A stretch of DNA of 64,000 nucleotides from Udaeobacter sp025935755 (GTDB lineage Bacteria > Verrucomicrobiota > Verrucomicrobiia > Chthoniobacterales > UBA10450), in assembly GCA_036278715.1 (NCBI GenBank), contig DASUKN010000105.1:13103-77102 (forward strand), written 5' to 3'. The notes beneath the pieces were generated by a model. It was not told where the DNA came from. It saw only the letters and a list, made by a program, of their open reading frames with translations, and searched no databases. A program made the position numbers and the translations under genes. Position 1 is the stretch's first letter, and each line of letters begins with the position of its first letter. Shown piece after piece: positions 32,513-41,131 of the stretch.

Positions 32513-34846
32513 ATGCAACGTTTTTGTGGATGGATGCGCCCCCCGCCGATTGCGATCTGGGTCGCCTCCTTTTGTACGCTTTTTACTGCCATAGTGGTCC
32601 GGGCACAGGCGCCTCCGTCGGCTCCCGGTCCGCCCGTGATCCGTTCCCTCGAGGTCCAGTACACAGGGCCCGCAACGATTAGCAAAGAGCGGATTCTGGC
32701 GCAGATGCGCACAAAAGTCGGCCAGGTGTATTCGAACGAAATCGTGCAGGAAGACATCAAGACGCTGTACAAAACCGGCTACATTCGAAACGTCCGAATC
32801 TATGCGCAGCCAGAAGGGGATGGCGTGAAGGTGATTGTTGCCGTGCAGACCCGCGCGATTGTGCGCGAAATCGAAATTACCGGCGCGGAACGGGTCAAAC
32901 CAAAAAGACTGCGCAAAGAAATCAAAGTGCAGCTCAATCATGCGGTTGACGAACAGGCACTCGAGGAATCCCGCGAAAAAATGATTGAAGTTTACCAGTC
33001 GCACGGATTCAACGACGTCACGATTGAATTCCGCGTAGATCCAATCGACGAGAAGCGCGGCACCGCGCGTGTCGTTTTCAGTGTTAACGAAGGCGTTAGA
33101 GGTGCGATAAGCCAGGTTCGTTTTGAGGGCAACGCGCACATTAAGACTGCCACACTGCGCAAACAGATGAAAACCCGCGGCAGATCCCTCATCTATTTCA
33201 TGGATAAGACGGGCCGGTTGGATGAAGTGCAGTTAGAGCAGGACCTCGATAAAATCCGCGAATATTACCAAAACCACGGCTTCATCGACGTGGAAATAAA
33301 AGAGGTGCGTAAAGATCGCACTCCGAAGGGCCCGATGATTATCACGATCGTGATAGTGGAGGGTCCACAATATCATGTCCGTAACCTCGCAATTACCGGT
33401 TACCAGCACAGCTCCGAGAAATTGATTCGCGCCTTTCTAAAAATGAAAGAGGGCAGCGTTTATTCGCCAAAGCAACTGCATGATGACGCCAAGGCGGTGG
33501 CCGACGCGTACGGCAGCGGAGGCTACGTCGATCTGGTGATTACACCCGAGGCGATACCGGCCGGACCAACTCTCGTCGACATTCACTACAACATCGATGA
33601 GGGCACGCGCTCGTTTGTGAACCGGATAGATATTCAGGGCAACACCCGCACAAAGGACAAGGTTATCCGTCGCGAAGTGCTGGTCGCTCCGGGAGACGTT
33701 TTCAACACGGTTCGTGTAGACACTACGAAGAAGCGTCTGGAAAACCTGGGTTACTTCGCGAAAGTCGAGACGTATCCCGAGGATACAGATATACCCGGTC
33801 GGAAAGATCTGACGATCCTCGTCCGCGAAAAGCGCACCGGTTCACTTAGCTTTGGAGGTGGCTTCAGCACGGTCGATAAATTGGTTGGGTTCGCGGAACT
33901 TACCCAGGGCAATTTCGATCTGTTTAACTGGCCGTCGTTTACTGGCGGCGGGCAGAAGTTCCGTTTGCGTCTCCAATACGGCACCGAGCGTAAAGATTTT
34001 ATTCTGGCGATTACAGAACCATATTTGTTCGACCGGCGCCTCGCGCTCACTGGCCAGGCCTTTTACACCGAAGCGAATTACCTGAGTTCTCAGTATGACC
34101 AGCGTAATTACGGATTCACGTTCGAGATACGCAAGCCGATCGGCACTAACATGTATGGAACGTTGGGGTACACCCTGCAGGACATCGACATTTTCAACGT
34201 GGATCCCAGTGCGTCTGTATTCATCCTGTCCCAGGCTGGGTCGACCGTCGAAAGCAAAATCTTCTCCAGCCTCGTTTTCGATACGCGTGACAACCCGTTG
34301 CTCACTCGTAAAGGACAACGAGTAACTCTTTCTCCGACTCTCACCGGTGGATTTCTTGGAGGTGACACGCAGGTTTACGGACTCGATTTGGAAGGATCAC
34401 AGTATTTCCATCTGCCATGGGACACCATCCTGCTGATCAATGGGGAAATCGCGACGGTGAGCCAATGGGGAGCCGGCACCGACGTGCCAATTTACGAGCG
34501 GCTTTTCCTCGGCGGCTCAAACAACCTGCGAGGCTTCCCGTTCCGGGAAGTGGGACCAAAGGATGAAAACGGCGAACCGGAAGGGGGCCAATCCATGGCG
34601 CGCACCACGATCGAGTGGACTTTCCCGATCATCGAAAAAGCACGGGGCGCAGTTTTCTACGACATGGGATTTGTGAATAGCGACGCGTGGTCTTTTGGTT
34701 TCAACAACATGGCCTCGGATATCGGCGTCGGACTTCGGCTTGATCTGCCCATCGGTCCACTACGCCTTGATTATGGATACCCGATCATGCGTGACGGCTA
34801 TCACGGTGGCGGCCATTTCAACTTCAATGTGGGCTATCAATTTTGA
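32513..34846 (+). CDS. bamA: Outer membrane protein assembly factor BamA
   Basis: A 777-residue Omp85-family protein that inserts beta-barrels into the outer membrane. After a signal peptide (about 30 residues) come five POTRA domains (about residues 45-415; pattern VIVAVQTRAIVREIEITG for the first, then VRFEGNAHIKT, VRNLAITGYQHS, NRIDIQGNTRTKDK). The C-terminal half is the 16-stranded barrel with the family lid motif in LRGFPFREVGPKD and the last strand ending in aromatic Phe (GHFNFNVGYQF). BamA is essential in diderm bacteria. It is followed by skp after 55 bases; such bamA-skp order is common. Confidence 0.95.
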   Translation: MQRFCGWMRPPPIAIWVASFCTLFTAIVVRAQAPPSAPGPPVIRSLEVQYTGPATISKERILAQMRTKVGQVYSNEIVQEDIKTLYKTGYIRNVRIYAQPEGDGVKVIVAVQTRAIVREIEITGAERVKPKRLRKEIKVQLNHAVDEQALEESREKMIEVYQSHGFNDVTIEFRVDPIDEKRGTARVVFSVNEGVRGAISQVRFEGNAHIKTATLRKQMKTRGRSLIYFMDKTGRLDEVQLEQDLDKIREYYQNHGFIDVEIKEVRKDRTPKGPMIITIVIVEGPQYHVRNLAITGYQHSSEKLIRAFLKMKEGSVYSPKQLHDDAKAVADAYGSGGYVDLVITPEAIPAGPTLVDIHYNIDEGTRSFVNRIDIQGNTRTKDKVIRREVLVAPGDVFNTVRVDTTKKRLENLGYFAKVETYPEDTDIPGRKDLTILVREKRTGSLSFGGGFSTVDKLVGFAELTQGNFDLFNWPSFTGGGQKFRLRLQYGTERKDFILAITEPYLFDRRLALTGQAFYTEANYLSSQYDQRNYGFTFEIRKPIGTNMYGTLGYTLQDIDIFNVDPSASVFILSQAGSTVESKIFSSLVFDTRDNPLLTRKGQRVTLSPTLTGGFLGGDTQVYGLDLEGSQYFHLPWDTILLINGEIATVSQWGAGTDVPIYERLFLGGSNNLRGFPFREVGPKDENGEPEGGQSMARTTIEWTFPIIEKARGAVFYDMGFVNSDAWSFGFNNMASDIGVGLRLDLPIGPLRLDYGYPIMRDGYHGGGHFNFNVGYQF

Positions 34847-34901
34847 ACGAATATATCAGGTTGCAGTCTAACGCGTTTCGTCCACCATATCCTCTGTTTC
34901 T

Positions 34902-35540
34902 ATGAAAAAGTCTCTGTTAATACTCTCCGCGCTGACGCTTGCTGCTCCGATTGGGGCCTTCGCCCAGGGCAAAATTGGAACGGTCGATATGCAGCGTGCG
35001 TTCAAGGATTACAACAAGACCAAGGATGCCGAGGCAAAGATTAACGAAGCCAAAAATGCTGCTAAAAAGGAATACGACGACCGGGCGGAAGCTTACAAAA
35101 AGGCGCTCGACGAAATCAATAATCTCAACAAGCAGCTTGAGTCTCCAGCACTGAGCGCTGACAAGAAAACCGGGATGGCGAAGGAACGCGATGAAAAAAT
35201 CGCCAATATCAAAAGCATGGAGCGCGAGATCAGTGATTTTCGTCAGACGCGAGAACGCCAGTTGCAGGAGCAATTGATGCGGATGCGCGAGGGAATCGTG
35301 AAAGAAATCACCGACGTTGTTATCGAGAAAGTGAAGACCAAAAGCCTGGATTTTGTGCTGGATAAGTCGGGTATGAGCATCAACGGAGTTCCTGTGGTGA
35401 TGTACTCGCCAGAGAATGTTGATTTCACGAACGAAATCATTGAGACCCTGAACAAACCCGGTCGCGCTACAGCTTCGGCCAAACGGCCTGCGGCAGCTGC
35501 ATCGGTCAGCCCTGCAGCAGCAAGAGCGACGAAACCCTGA
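34902..35540 (+). CDS. skp: OmpH/Skp periplasmic chaperone
   Basis: A 212-residue periplasmic chaperone with a signal peptide (MKKSLLILSALTLAAPIGAFAQ), the KIGTVDMQRAFKDYNKTKDAEAK entry helix, a long coiled coil (about residues 45-150) forming the tentacle-like arms, and the VVIEKVKTKSLDFVLDKSGM strand-helix end of the OmpH domain. A short Ala/Pro-rich tail is unlike classical Skp. It holds unfolded outer-membrane proteins for BamA, encoded just upstream. A strong terminator follows. Confidence 0.93.
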   Translation: MKKSLLILSALTLAAPIGAFAQGKIGTVDMQRAFKDYNKTKDAEAKINEAKNAAKKEYDDRAEAYKKALDEINNLNKQLESPALSADKKTGMAKERDEKIANIKSMEREISDFRQTRERQLQEQLMRMREGIVKEITDVVIEKVKTKSLDFVLDKSGMSINGVPVVMYSPENVDFTNEIIETLNKPGRATASAKRPAAAASVSPAAARATKP

Positions 35541-35557
35541 CGTTCGCTTCGAATTTC

Positions 35558-35594
35558 AAAAATACACGCGGGCTAAACTCGCGTGTATTTTTTT
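35558..35594 (+). terminator. Rho-independent terminator after skp
   Basis: The arms AAATACACGCG and CGCGTGTATTT with a loop of about 9 bases (GGCTAAACT) are followed directly by a T run. The hairpin ends the bamA-skp transcript 18 bases past the stop codon of skp. Confidence 0.85.
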
Positions 35595-35656
35595 GTACGG
35601 ATGAGATCATCGGGCTGACACGTCGATGGTTGTCAGCAGCTGCGATCCTTCAGAGA

Positions 35657-36478
35657 ATGTTTTTTCGAACTGCATTGCTAACAACGAAATGCGCGATCGT
35701 GATTCTGCTCGCGTGCTCCACTGGTTCATTCGCTGCGGATTGGCAGGCAACACTCAGCAAGGAGCCCGCTGGAAATTTCCCGGAGTTGCGCCCTTTGCGC
35801 GCATCCTACCGCTTCGGATGGTCGGGACTCACGGCGGCTACGGGGGAGATTCATTTCAGCAGGCCATCAAACGACAAATTCCAACTCGACGGTACAGGGC
35901 GAACCATTGGCTTCGTTAGGGCGTTGTGGAAACTCGATGTCAATCAACGCGCCATTGCCAATTCACAAACATTGGCTCCTATTGAAACCCAGCAGACGGA
36001 GAGTTATCGATCGAAGAAATTAGTCACCCGCCTCACGTTCACCGACGGTGGAGTAACTCGAGTTCGCACAGAAGGAGAAGGCGCAGCCACCAAGACAACG
36101 ACACGCGATTTCAAATTTCCTCACTTGTTCGATTTGCATTCTGCGGCGCTTTACTTGCGCAGCCAGCCACTCAAAGAAGGAAGCGTTTATCGCCTCGCAG
36201 TTTACCCGGCCACGAACGCTTACCTCGCGACTATCAAAGTAACCGGCCGGGACAAGATCTCGGTACGGGCAGGCACTTACAACGCGATCAAGCTTGATCT
36301 GCGATTAAAACGCATCGGAAAGAATCTCCAACTGGAACCGCACAAGAAATTCCGTCGTGCCACAATCTGGGTGTCAGACGATGCCGAGCGGCTCATCCTC
36401 CGCATCGAAGCACAAATCTTCGTCGGCACAGTTTTCGCAGAACTGCAGTCAATGCACTTCGATAATCCGAAAGAGTAG
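35657..36478 (+). CDS. DUF3108 secreted protein
   Basis: A 273-residue protein with a signal peptide (MFFRTALLTTKCAIVILLACSTGSFAA). The mature part matches DUF3108: LRASYRFGWSGLTAATGEIHF with the GxATGE-type core, and the C-terminal VRAGTYNAIKLDLRLKRIG, KFRRATIWVSDDAERLILRIEA segment. DUF3108 proteins are periplasmic beta proteins of unknown role, often next to envelope-biogenesis genes as here. The earlier TTG at 35630 is open but ATG 35657 fits the signal peptide better. Sits just after the skp terminator, so it has its own promoter. Confidence 0.85.
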   Translation: MFFRTALLTTKCAIVILLACSTGSFAADWQATLSKEPAGNFPELRPLRASYRFGWSGLTAATGEIHFSRPSNDKFQLDGTGRTIGFVRALWKLDVNQRAIANSQTLAPIETQQTESYRSKKLVTRLTFTDGGVTRVRTEGEGAATKTTTRDFKFPHLFDLHSAALYLRSQPLKEGSVYRLAVYPATNAYLATIKVTGRDKISVRAGTYNAIKLDLRLKRIGKNLQLEPHKKFRRATIWVSDDAERLILRIEAQIFVGTVFAELQSMHFDNPKE

Positions 36479-36521
36479 CGCATGCGTCTCGCTTGCGACG
36501 TTAACAAAAGCGCGCGCTACA

Positions 36522-37271
36522 TTAATCGGGTTCCCATTGACCACGGACCGGCGGCCCGGGTGGTGGCCACATCCGCCGGCGATAAGGATTGTGAAACGGC
36601 TGGCGTGGCCCAGGCAACAACCGCAACGCGGAAAGGGTTTCCAGATCCAGCCGACCAGTTACGGACAGTCTCGCTTGCGCTTGATAGGCGCGTAGTGAGA
36701 GTTCCATCGCCGGTCCGTAGATCCCATCGATTTGCTCGCGATACAGTCCGCTCCGGGAGAGGGCGATCTGCGCGGAGACGATCACATTTCGTTGCACGCC
36801 GGGTGGAGCACTCTGAAATGGGGTGCCCGCAAAGACCCCTGCCGATGACCCGGACGGACTCATCGGAGTTGATGGAAAAACCTGCTGCCCTGGTGGAACA
36901 TTGCCGAAAGGCTGAACCGGAGGGGCTGGACTTGCGGTTTGGGTATCGTCGGAAGGCGGCTCGCTCGGCACAGCACCGGTCGCAGGAGTCGGTGACGCCG
37001 TGTTGGTGATTGGTGGAGATGATCCAGAAGATTTAATCCGGAGCGATCGCAACGTCTCATCATTGAGTTCACCGGTGACCTGCAGGCCGTTGCGAATTTG
37101 ATAACGACGAATCGCTGCAGTGAGATTCGCATTCGTGTCGCCATTGACTTCACCGTAGTAGAAACCCTCGTCCTTCAACGCCTGCTGCACGCTTTCGACG
37201 AGTTGGTCCGCCCGCATCAGCATTACCGACCCAATGAAGATCACTACGGTCACTGTGATTCTCACGCTCAT
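36522..37271 (-). CDS. Secreted protein with two peptidoglycan-binding domains
   Basis: A 249-residue protein with an N-terminal membrane anchor or signal peptide (SVRITVTVVIFIGSVMLMRA), a PG_binding_1 domain at about residues 23-80 (VQQALKDEGFYYGEVNGDTNANLTAAIRRYQ), a Pro/Ser/Thr linker to about 160, and a second PG-binding domain at about 160-215 (AQIALSRSGLYREQIDGIYGPAMELSLRAYQ). A proline-rich tail ends the protein. It follows the amidase gene by 20 bases on the same strand, in the run that begins with UBact; so it is likely a partner in cell-wall binding or remodelling. Confidence 0.85.
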   Translation of the reverse strand: MSVRITVTVVIFIGSVMLMRADQLVESVQQALKDEGFYYGEVNGDTNANLTAAIRRYQIRNGLQVTGELNDETLRSLRIKSSGSSPPITNTASPTPATGAVPSEPPSDDTQTASPAPPVQPFGNVPPGQQVFPSTPMSPSGSSAGVFAGTPFQSAPPGVQRNVIVSAQIALSRSGLYREQIDGIYGPAMELSLRAYQAQARLSVTGRLDLETLSALRLLPGPRQPFHNPYRRRMWPPPGPPVRGQWEPD

Positions 37272-37291
37272 GCGACGTCGAATTCTCCCAG

Positions 37292-38089
37292 CTATTCAGC
37301 GCTCTTCTGAGCCGTGTCTGCCGATCCGGATTCCCGCTGACTGATCACGTCGCGATATCGCACGATGCCGTCGGTAATCGCTGCCGCTAACTGGTCGCGA
37401 TAATCTTCACTCGCAAGTTTCGATAGCTCGTCCTTGTTCGTGATAAAGCCGCCCTCAATCAAGACCGCAGGAGATGTCACGTTTGCGATCACAAAAAATT
37501 GTTTGGCTTGCGTCCCGCGATCGATGGATCGGGTTCGCGCCACCAATGCTTCCTGAATGAAACTGGCGAGACTTTGGCTTTCCGGCCTCGGTGAATTAGA
37601 TGGCGGCCGCGAAAAAAATGGCAGCCACGAAGCGAGAGTAGAACTGTAGCCGACCTGATGCGCCGCATAATACGTTTCAACACCACTGGCGACTGGTTTG
37701 TTGTCTTCATTAAAATGAATACTGATAAAAATGCTGTCGTTCGCCCGATTCCCGAACGCAGCCCGGTCGGCCAGCGAGACATAGCTGTCCCCGAGCCGGG
37801 TCATCAATGTGGCAATCCCTCGAGCATCCAGGAGCCGATCGACGCGGCGCGCTACGTCCAGCGTCAGATCTTTTTCTACGACGCCGCCACACATCGCTCC
37901 GGAATCCTGACCACCGTGTCCAGGGTCAAGAACCACGACTGCGAATGGCTTGCGTCCCTGTGGCTGAGTAGCCCTTGATCCTTTATAAACCGCCGGTCGC
38001 TTCTCCTGGTGCAAGGAAATCCAGACAAGCGAGACAATCATCAGCAACAAGCCGGCGACCGCCACCACATTCCTCAAGGCTTGTTTCAT
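37292..38089 (-). CDS. N-acetylmuramoyl-L-alanine amidase (Amidase_3)
   Basis: A 265-residue cell-wall hydrolase with an N-terminal membrane anchor or signal peptide. The zinc ligands are His58 in LDPGHGGQDSG, Glu72 in VVEKDLTLD and His125 in SIHFNEDN; the catalytic glutamate is Glu212 in LIEGGFITN. Domain length and order fit AmiA/B/C. It cleaves the bond between N-acetylmuramic acid and the stem peptide and acts in the periplasm. It sits 38 bases downstream of prcA on the same strand and is followed by a PG-binding protein, so the proteasome module may be cotranscribed with cell-wall remodelling genes. This link is inference. Confidence 0.92.
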   Translation of the reverse strand: MKQALRNVVAVAGLLLMIVSLVWISLHQEKRPAVYKGSRATQPQGRKPFAVVVLDPGHGGQDSGAMCGGVVEKDLTLDVARRVDRLLDARGIATLMTRLGDSYVSLADRAAFGNRANDSIFISIHFNEDNKPVASGVETYYAAHQVGYSSTLASWLPFFSRPPSNSPRPESQSLASFIQEALVARTRSIDRGTQAKQFFVIANVTSPAVLIEGGFITNKDELSKLASEDYRDQLAAAITDGIVRYRDVISQRESGSADTAQKSAE

Positions 38090-38127
38090 TCGTGATTCCC
38101 GTGAGAAAAATTGAGTTCATCATTTAA

Positions 38128-38907
38128 TCACTGAGAAATGATGGAGCGCAATTCCTTATCTGCCAGCGGGCGATATCGAATCGGTGTGCTGCCATCGCGC
38201 TGCAGCACTGCGGCTTCTACCGCAGCAATCGCGAGTTGTTCCTGGCGATGTTGCGCGATGGCATCGCGCGCCGGCAACTCTTTCGTCTCGCCCGCTTGCA
38301 ACAACATGTGACCAACACTCCATGCGTCGAGTGCCGAGTTCACTGCCGTTTCCAAGCTGGCATCCGGTTTGTGCTCGGCTTTGAGAAATGCTTCCATGAA
38401 TTCGACCGATTGGCGCGTCCCGCTGAGCACGGCAAAATCTTGTCGCGCTCGCGAATACGTCGCACCGTTGCTTGCGATCTCGCCGTCGTATTCAACTCGC
38501 AAAAACAAATCGTCCTCGGGACGCGCGCCTACCTCCGCGAAAAGCATGCGCGCCAGATACGGAGCACCGTAGACCTGCTCGAAAGCGCTCTTCATGACCG
38601 GGCTGAGCGAATAATGCGCGAGCCGCCGCAGCGAAACATCCGCCGCCGAGCGCGTGAAACCCTCGGTGCTCGCCAGTTCAATGGCGGCCATTCGTAAACG
38701 CTCGATATCGCCGGGATGGCCGATCGCTCCCATTGCAATACGATCGTAAATCTCGAAAAGTTTCTGGCGCGTCTGTCCAAGCGTGACAAACAGGATGCCT
38801 TCGCCGTAACCCAGCGCCGCGATGGGACTACCAGGGGCGAGCTGTCCTTCGATGTACTCGCGCCGGTTGGCGATCGCTTCAACCCAACGATACGGCTCCT
38901 CAATCAT
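38128..38907 (-). CDS. prcA: 20S proteasome alpha subunit
   Basis: A 259-residue Ntn-fold proteasome alpha subunit of the bacterial PrcA type. The N-terminal gate residues (MIEEPYRWVEAIANRREYIEGQL) precede the fold, with SPIAALGYGEGILFVTLGQ and IYDRIAMGAIGHPGDIERLRM, as in actinobacterial PrcA. It lacks a catalytic threonine, as expected. A charged C-terminal half (AEHKPDASLETAVNSAL) caps the ring. Its start overlaps the prcB stop by four bases (ATGA), so the two are translated together. Alpha rings form the outer gates of the 20S core. Confidence 0.93.
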   Translation of the reverse strand: MIEEPYRWVEAIANRREYIEGQLAPGSPIAALGYGEGILFVTLGQTRQKLFEIYDRIAMGAIGHPGDIERLRMAAIELASTEGFTRSAADVSLRRLAHYSLSPVMKSAFEQVYGAPYLARMLFAEVGARPEDDLFLRVEYDGEIASNGATYSRARQDFAVLSGTRQSVEFMEAFLKAEHKPDASLETAVNSALDAWSVGHMLLQAGETKELPARDAIAQHRQEQLAIAAVEAAVLQRDGSTPIRYRPLADKELRSIISQ

Positions 38908-39728
38908 GCCACCATTTCCTTGAACACGGCCGCGATCTTATTTTGCGGCAAAGTGGTGATGCCTTTGCGCGACACAATCTTGATTATGGGATAAATTTTT
39001 CCGCTCCGATCCACGCCTGCTGTCGCTGTATCTGATTCAGCAGCAGTATCGAGGGCGCGCAGCGCGAGGGACACTGCTTCGTCTTCACTCAGGTTGTGCA
39101 GCGGCTTCCCGCCCCATGTGTTTTCATAATAAAGAATGCCGCGGACCGCAGGGGAACCGGATCCAGTTGCCGCGTAATCGGTGGCTTCAAATTGCGCGCC
39201 CATCGCGTCGTAAAAGTAGAGACGCGCTTCGGGCTTCGAATTTCCGTCATAAGTCGCAAAGATCGGGACTACGACACCGATGCCTTGCATGACGAACCCG
39301 AAATTGTCGCGCAACAACTTCGAGAGCGCCCGCACTTTGCCGTCGACGCTCATTTCCTGCAGCTGAGTTCGCCGAAAAAATTGCAGTGAATGCTCAAGCA
39401 CGCGTGCCATCTCCCACGCGGTGGCAGGCACACCGGCGATGGCCATTATCGAATTGCTATCAATCTCCAGAACTTTGTCCGCGCGATCATAGACAACGGT
39501 GTTACCCGCAGTCGCACGGCGATCTCCTGCAACCAGAACGCCGCCGGAAAATTTGAAGGCAAGAATCGTCGTCGCCTGGGTCGGTTGCCACATCTGTTGT
39601 TGCGCCGGGTTTTGCACCATCGGACCCGGGGCAGCCGGGCCAAGCAGCCCTTTGCGCCGCAGCAGCGAAGGAAAGTCATCCGCTGCACCAGAGAAATTCT
39701 GGTCAAATCCCAACTCCGAATGGTCCAT
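38904..39728 (-). CDS. prcB: 20S proteasome beta subunit (protease)
   Basis: A 274-residue proteasome beta subunit. A propeptide of about 52 residues rich in Gln, Pro and Met precedes TTILAFKFSGGVLVAGDRRAT, so the processed enzyme would start with Thr53 as nucleophile. The active-site aspartate and lysine positions are in AGDRRAT and ADKVLEID; GSGSPAVRGILYYEN follows. It is the catalytic peptidase of the 20S core. The start shares bases with the UBact stop (TAATG). The upstream in-frame extension to 39866 is not used, as it runs antisense through the UBact reading frame. Confidence 0.93.
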   Translation of the reverse strand: MDHSELGFDQNFSGAADDFPSLLRRKGLLGPAAPGPMVQNPAQQQMWQPTQATTILAFKFSGGVLVAGDRRATAGNTVVYDRADKVLEIDSNSIMAIAGVPATAWEMARVLEHSLQFFRRTQLQEMSVDGKVRALSKLLRDNFGFVMQGIGVVVPIFATYDGNSKPEARLYFYDAMGAQFEATDYAATGSGSPAVRGILYYENTWGGKPLHNLSEDEAVSLALRALDTAAESDTATAGVDRSGKIYPIIKIVSRKGITTLPQNKIAAVFKEMVA

Positions 39729-39904
39729 TACTGACCCGTGCGCTGGCGATAGCGCTTGGATTGGTTGGGATCCACCTTGCGCATTTTCTTTAACAAATCC
39801 TTCGTGTCCGGTCGCGAAACATCGGGCGAACGCGGGCCACCGCTGTCGCCTTGTTTTGGTCCCCACGGAGCCGGTTCTACCGGCTTTTGAATGCGCTCAG
39901 GCAT
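39728..39904 (-). CDS. ubact: UBact, Pup-like protein tag
   Basis: A 58-residue disordered protein matching UBact, the Pup-like modifier of Gram-negative bacteria: PERIQKPVEPAP at the start, PRSPDVSRPDTKDLLKKMRKV in the middle, and DPNQSKRYRQRTGQ at the end. The C-terminal Gly-Gln means a deamidase (Dop type) would be needed to make the Gly-Glu form that is ligated to lysines of target proteins. Its stop overlaps the prcB start by one base. No strong Shine-Dalgarno is seen; the start at 39904 is set by similarity. The ligase PafA, Dop and the unfoldase Mpa/ARC are not in this window. Confidence 0.9.
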   Translation of the reverse strand: MPERIQKPVEPAPWGPKQGDSGGPRSPDVSRPDTKDLLKKMRKVDPNQSKRYRQRTGQ

Positions 39905-40063
39905 GAAAAAACGTACGAGCAAAAGTTCGAAACGCAAGGGGCGCAGCGTCAATAGGCTTCTTAAATGGCTACAGTGCATTCGTTAACAGTTTGAAAAAAC
40001 AATCGCTCGAACTGTCGAACCCGCTTGTCAGACAAATGCGCCGATGGCAACATTTCCGCAGCG

Positions 40064-40531
40064 ATGAAGGCAGCCGGCATTTTGTGCGCGATGAGCTCTT
40101 TCGCGCTTTGCATTGCGCTCGCGGAAACCCCCGCGTCGCCTGAGAAAAAAGGGACTGAACCCACGCAGCTCGAAGCGTTGGCAAAAAAGATTGACGAACA
40201 GAACGCCAAAATCGATGCGCTTTCTCAGGAGATTCTGAAACTGGAACAACAACTCTCGCATTCCCGGCCCGGTGTGATGATAGGAGAAGCTTCGCCTGCG
40301 CCCGCAACCGGGACAGCTCCTGCTGCACCTGTACCGCATTCCGCTGCGGGAGGTAACACACATACGGTTGCACGCGGTGAAACTCTCACTTCCATCGCAA
40401 AGATGTACAAAGTGACCGTGGACGATCTGCAGAAAGCCAACAACATTGAAGACGGCCGTAAATTGCAGGCCGGCCAAACGATCACGATCCCGACGACATC
40501 ACCTGCCGCGTCCGCCTCGCCGTCGCCCTGA
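40064..40531 (+). CDS. LysM domain protein with coiled coil
   Basis: A 155-residue exported protein. A signal peptide (MKAAGILCAMSSFALCIALA) is followed by a charged coiled coil (EALAKKIDEQNAKIDALSQEIL), a Pro/Ala linker and a single LysM peptidoglycan-binding motif at about residues 100-145 (THTVARGETLTSIAKMYKVTV to LQAGQTITIP), then a short Ser/Pro tail. The start at 40064 is chosen from the signal sequence. It is transcribed divergently from UBact, 159 bases apart, and 17 bases ahead of the GYF gene. Likely envelope-associated. Confidence 0.82.
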   Translation: MKAAGILCAMSSFALCIALAETPASPEKKGTEPTQLEALAKKIDEQNAKIDALSQEILKLEQQLSHSRPGVMIGEASPAPATGTAPAAPVPHSAAGGNTHTVARGETLTSIAKMYKVTVDDLQKANNIEDGRKLQAGQTITIPTTSPAASASPSP

Positions 40532-40548
40532 TCGACAAGAAAATTCCG

Positions 40549-41097
40549 GTGAACCAAAAGTGGTTTCTTCGCAAACACGAGGACGGTAGCACGTTCGGGC
40601 CGGTGCAGTTCGAGCAGATCACGCGTTGGGCTGCTGCGGCGCAGGTCGCGCCGCATGATACTCTTTCCAGTGATGGACAGACTTGGACCAAAGCGCCGAT
40701 GCTTCCTCAGCTCGGCATGGACTGGCTGGTTGAACTAACGAGCGAGCATTATTACGGACCGACCACCCTGGGTGCATTGCGGGAGTTTATTCGGCTCGGC
40801 GAAATCGACGGCGAAGCAGTCGTGATTAACACTTGCGATGGTATTCGCAGACAGATCCGCGAAATGCCCGACCTGTGGGAGACCGCCCAGTCCGGAGCCG
40901 ATGAAAATCAATTCCAAATTCAACTCGACGATCCCGTCGGACCAGGTGTTGCGAAGATGTCTGTCCGTCTTCAGGAACGAATTCGCGATCTTGAACAGAC
41001 GCTGCAGGAAGAACGCCGCGCCCTCGCCGACAGTCAGAAGCGCTATGACGATCTCGAACGAAAATACCAGGATCTCTTACTGCGCGACCTGTCGTAA
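40549..41097 (+). CDS. GYF_2 domain protein with coiled coil
   Basis: A 182-residue protein with two GYF-like (DUF4339/GYF_2) modules: KWFLRKHEDGSTFGPVQFEQITRWAAAAQVAPHDTLSSDGQ at about residues 4-50 and HYYGPTTLGALREFIRLGEIDGEAVV at about residues 67-100. A coiled coil (residues about 140-180) ends the protein. GYF modules usually mediate protein-protein binding. The start is GTG at 40549, 17 bases after the LysM gene, so an operon is likely. No catalytic motif. Confidence 0.78.
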   Translation: MNQKWFLRKHEDGSTFGPVQFEQITRWAAAAQVAPHDTLSSDGQTWTKAPMLPQLGMDWLVELTSEHYYGPTTLGALREFIRLGEIDGEAVVINTCDGIRRQIREMPDLWETAQSGADENQFQIQLDDPVGPGVAKMSVRLQERIRDLEQTLQEERRALADSQKRYDDLERKYQDLLLRDLS

Positions 41098-41131
41098 GTC
41101 AGGCATCGAATCGCCGGCGTTTCCGTAACAT

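Noticed and set aside
32297..33139. 280-residue minus-strand open frame
   Set aside because: Antisense to bamA and the end of the NfeD gene; composition is not protein-like.
38128..39728. HslV-type protease instead of proteasome
   Set aside because: There are two distinct subunits, with propeptide and PrcA-like gate, plus UBact; no HslU gene is present.
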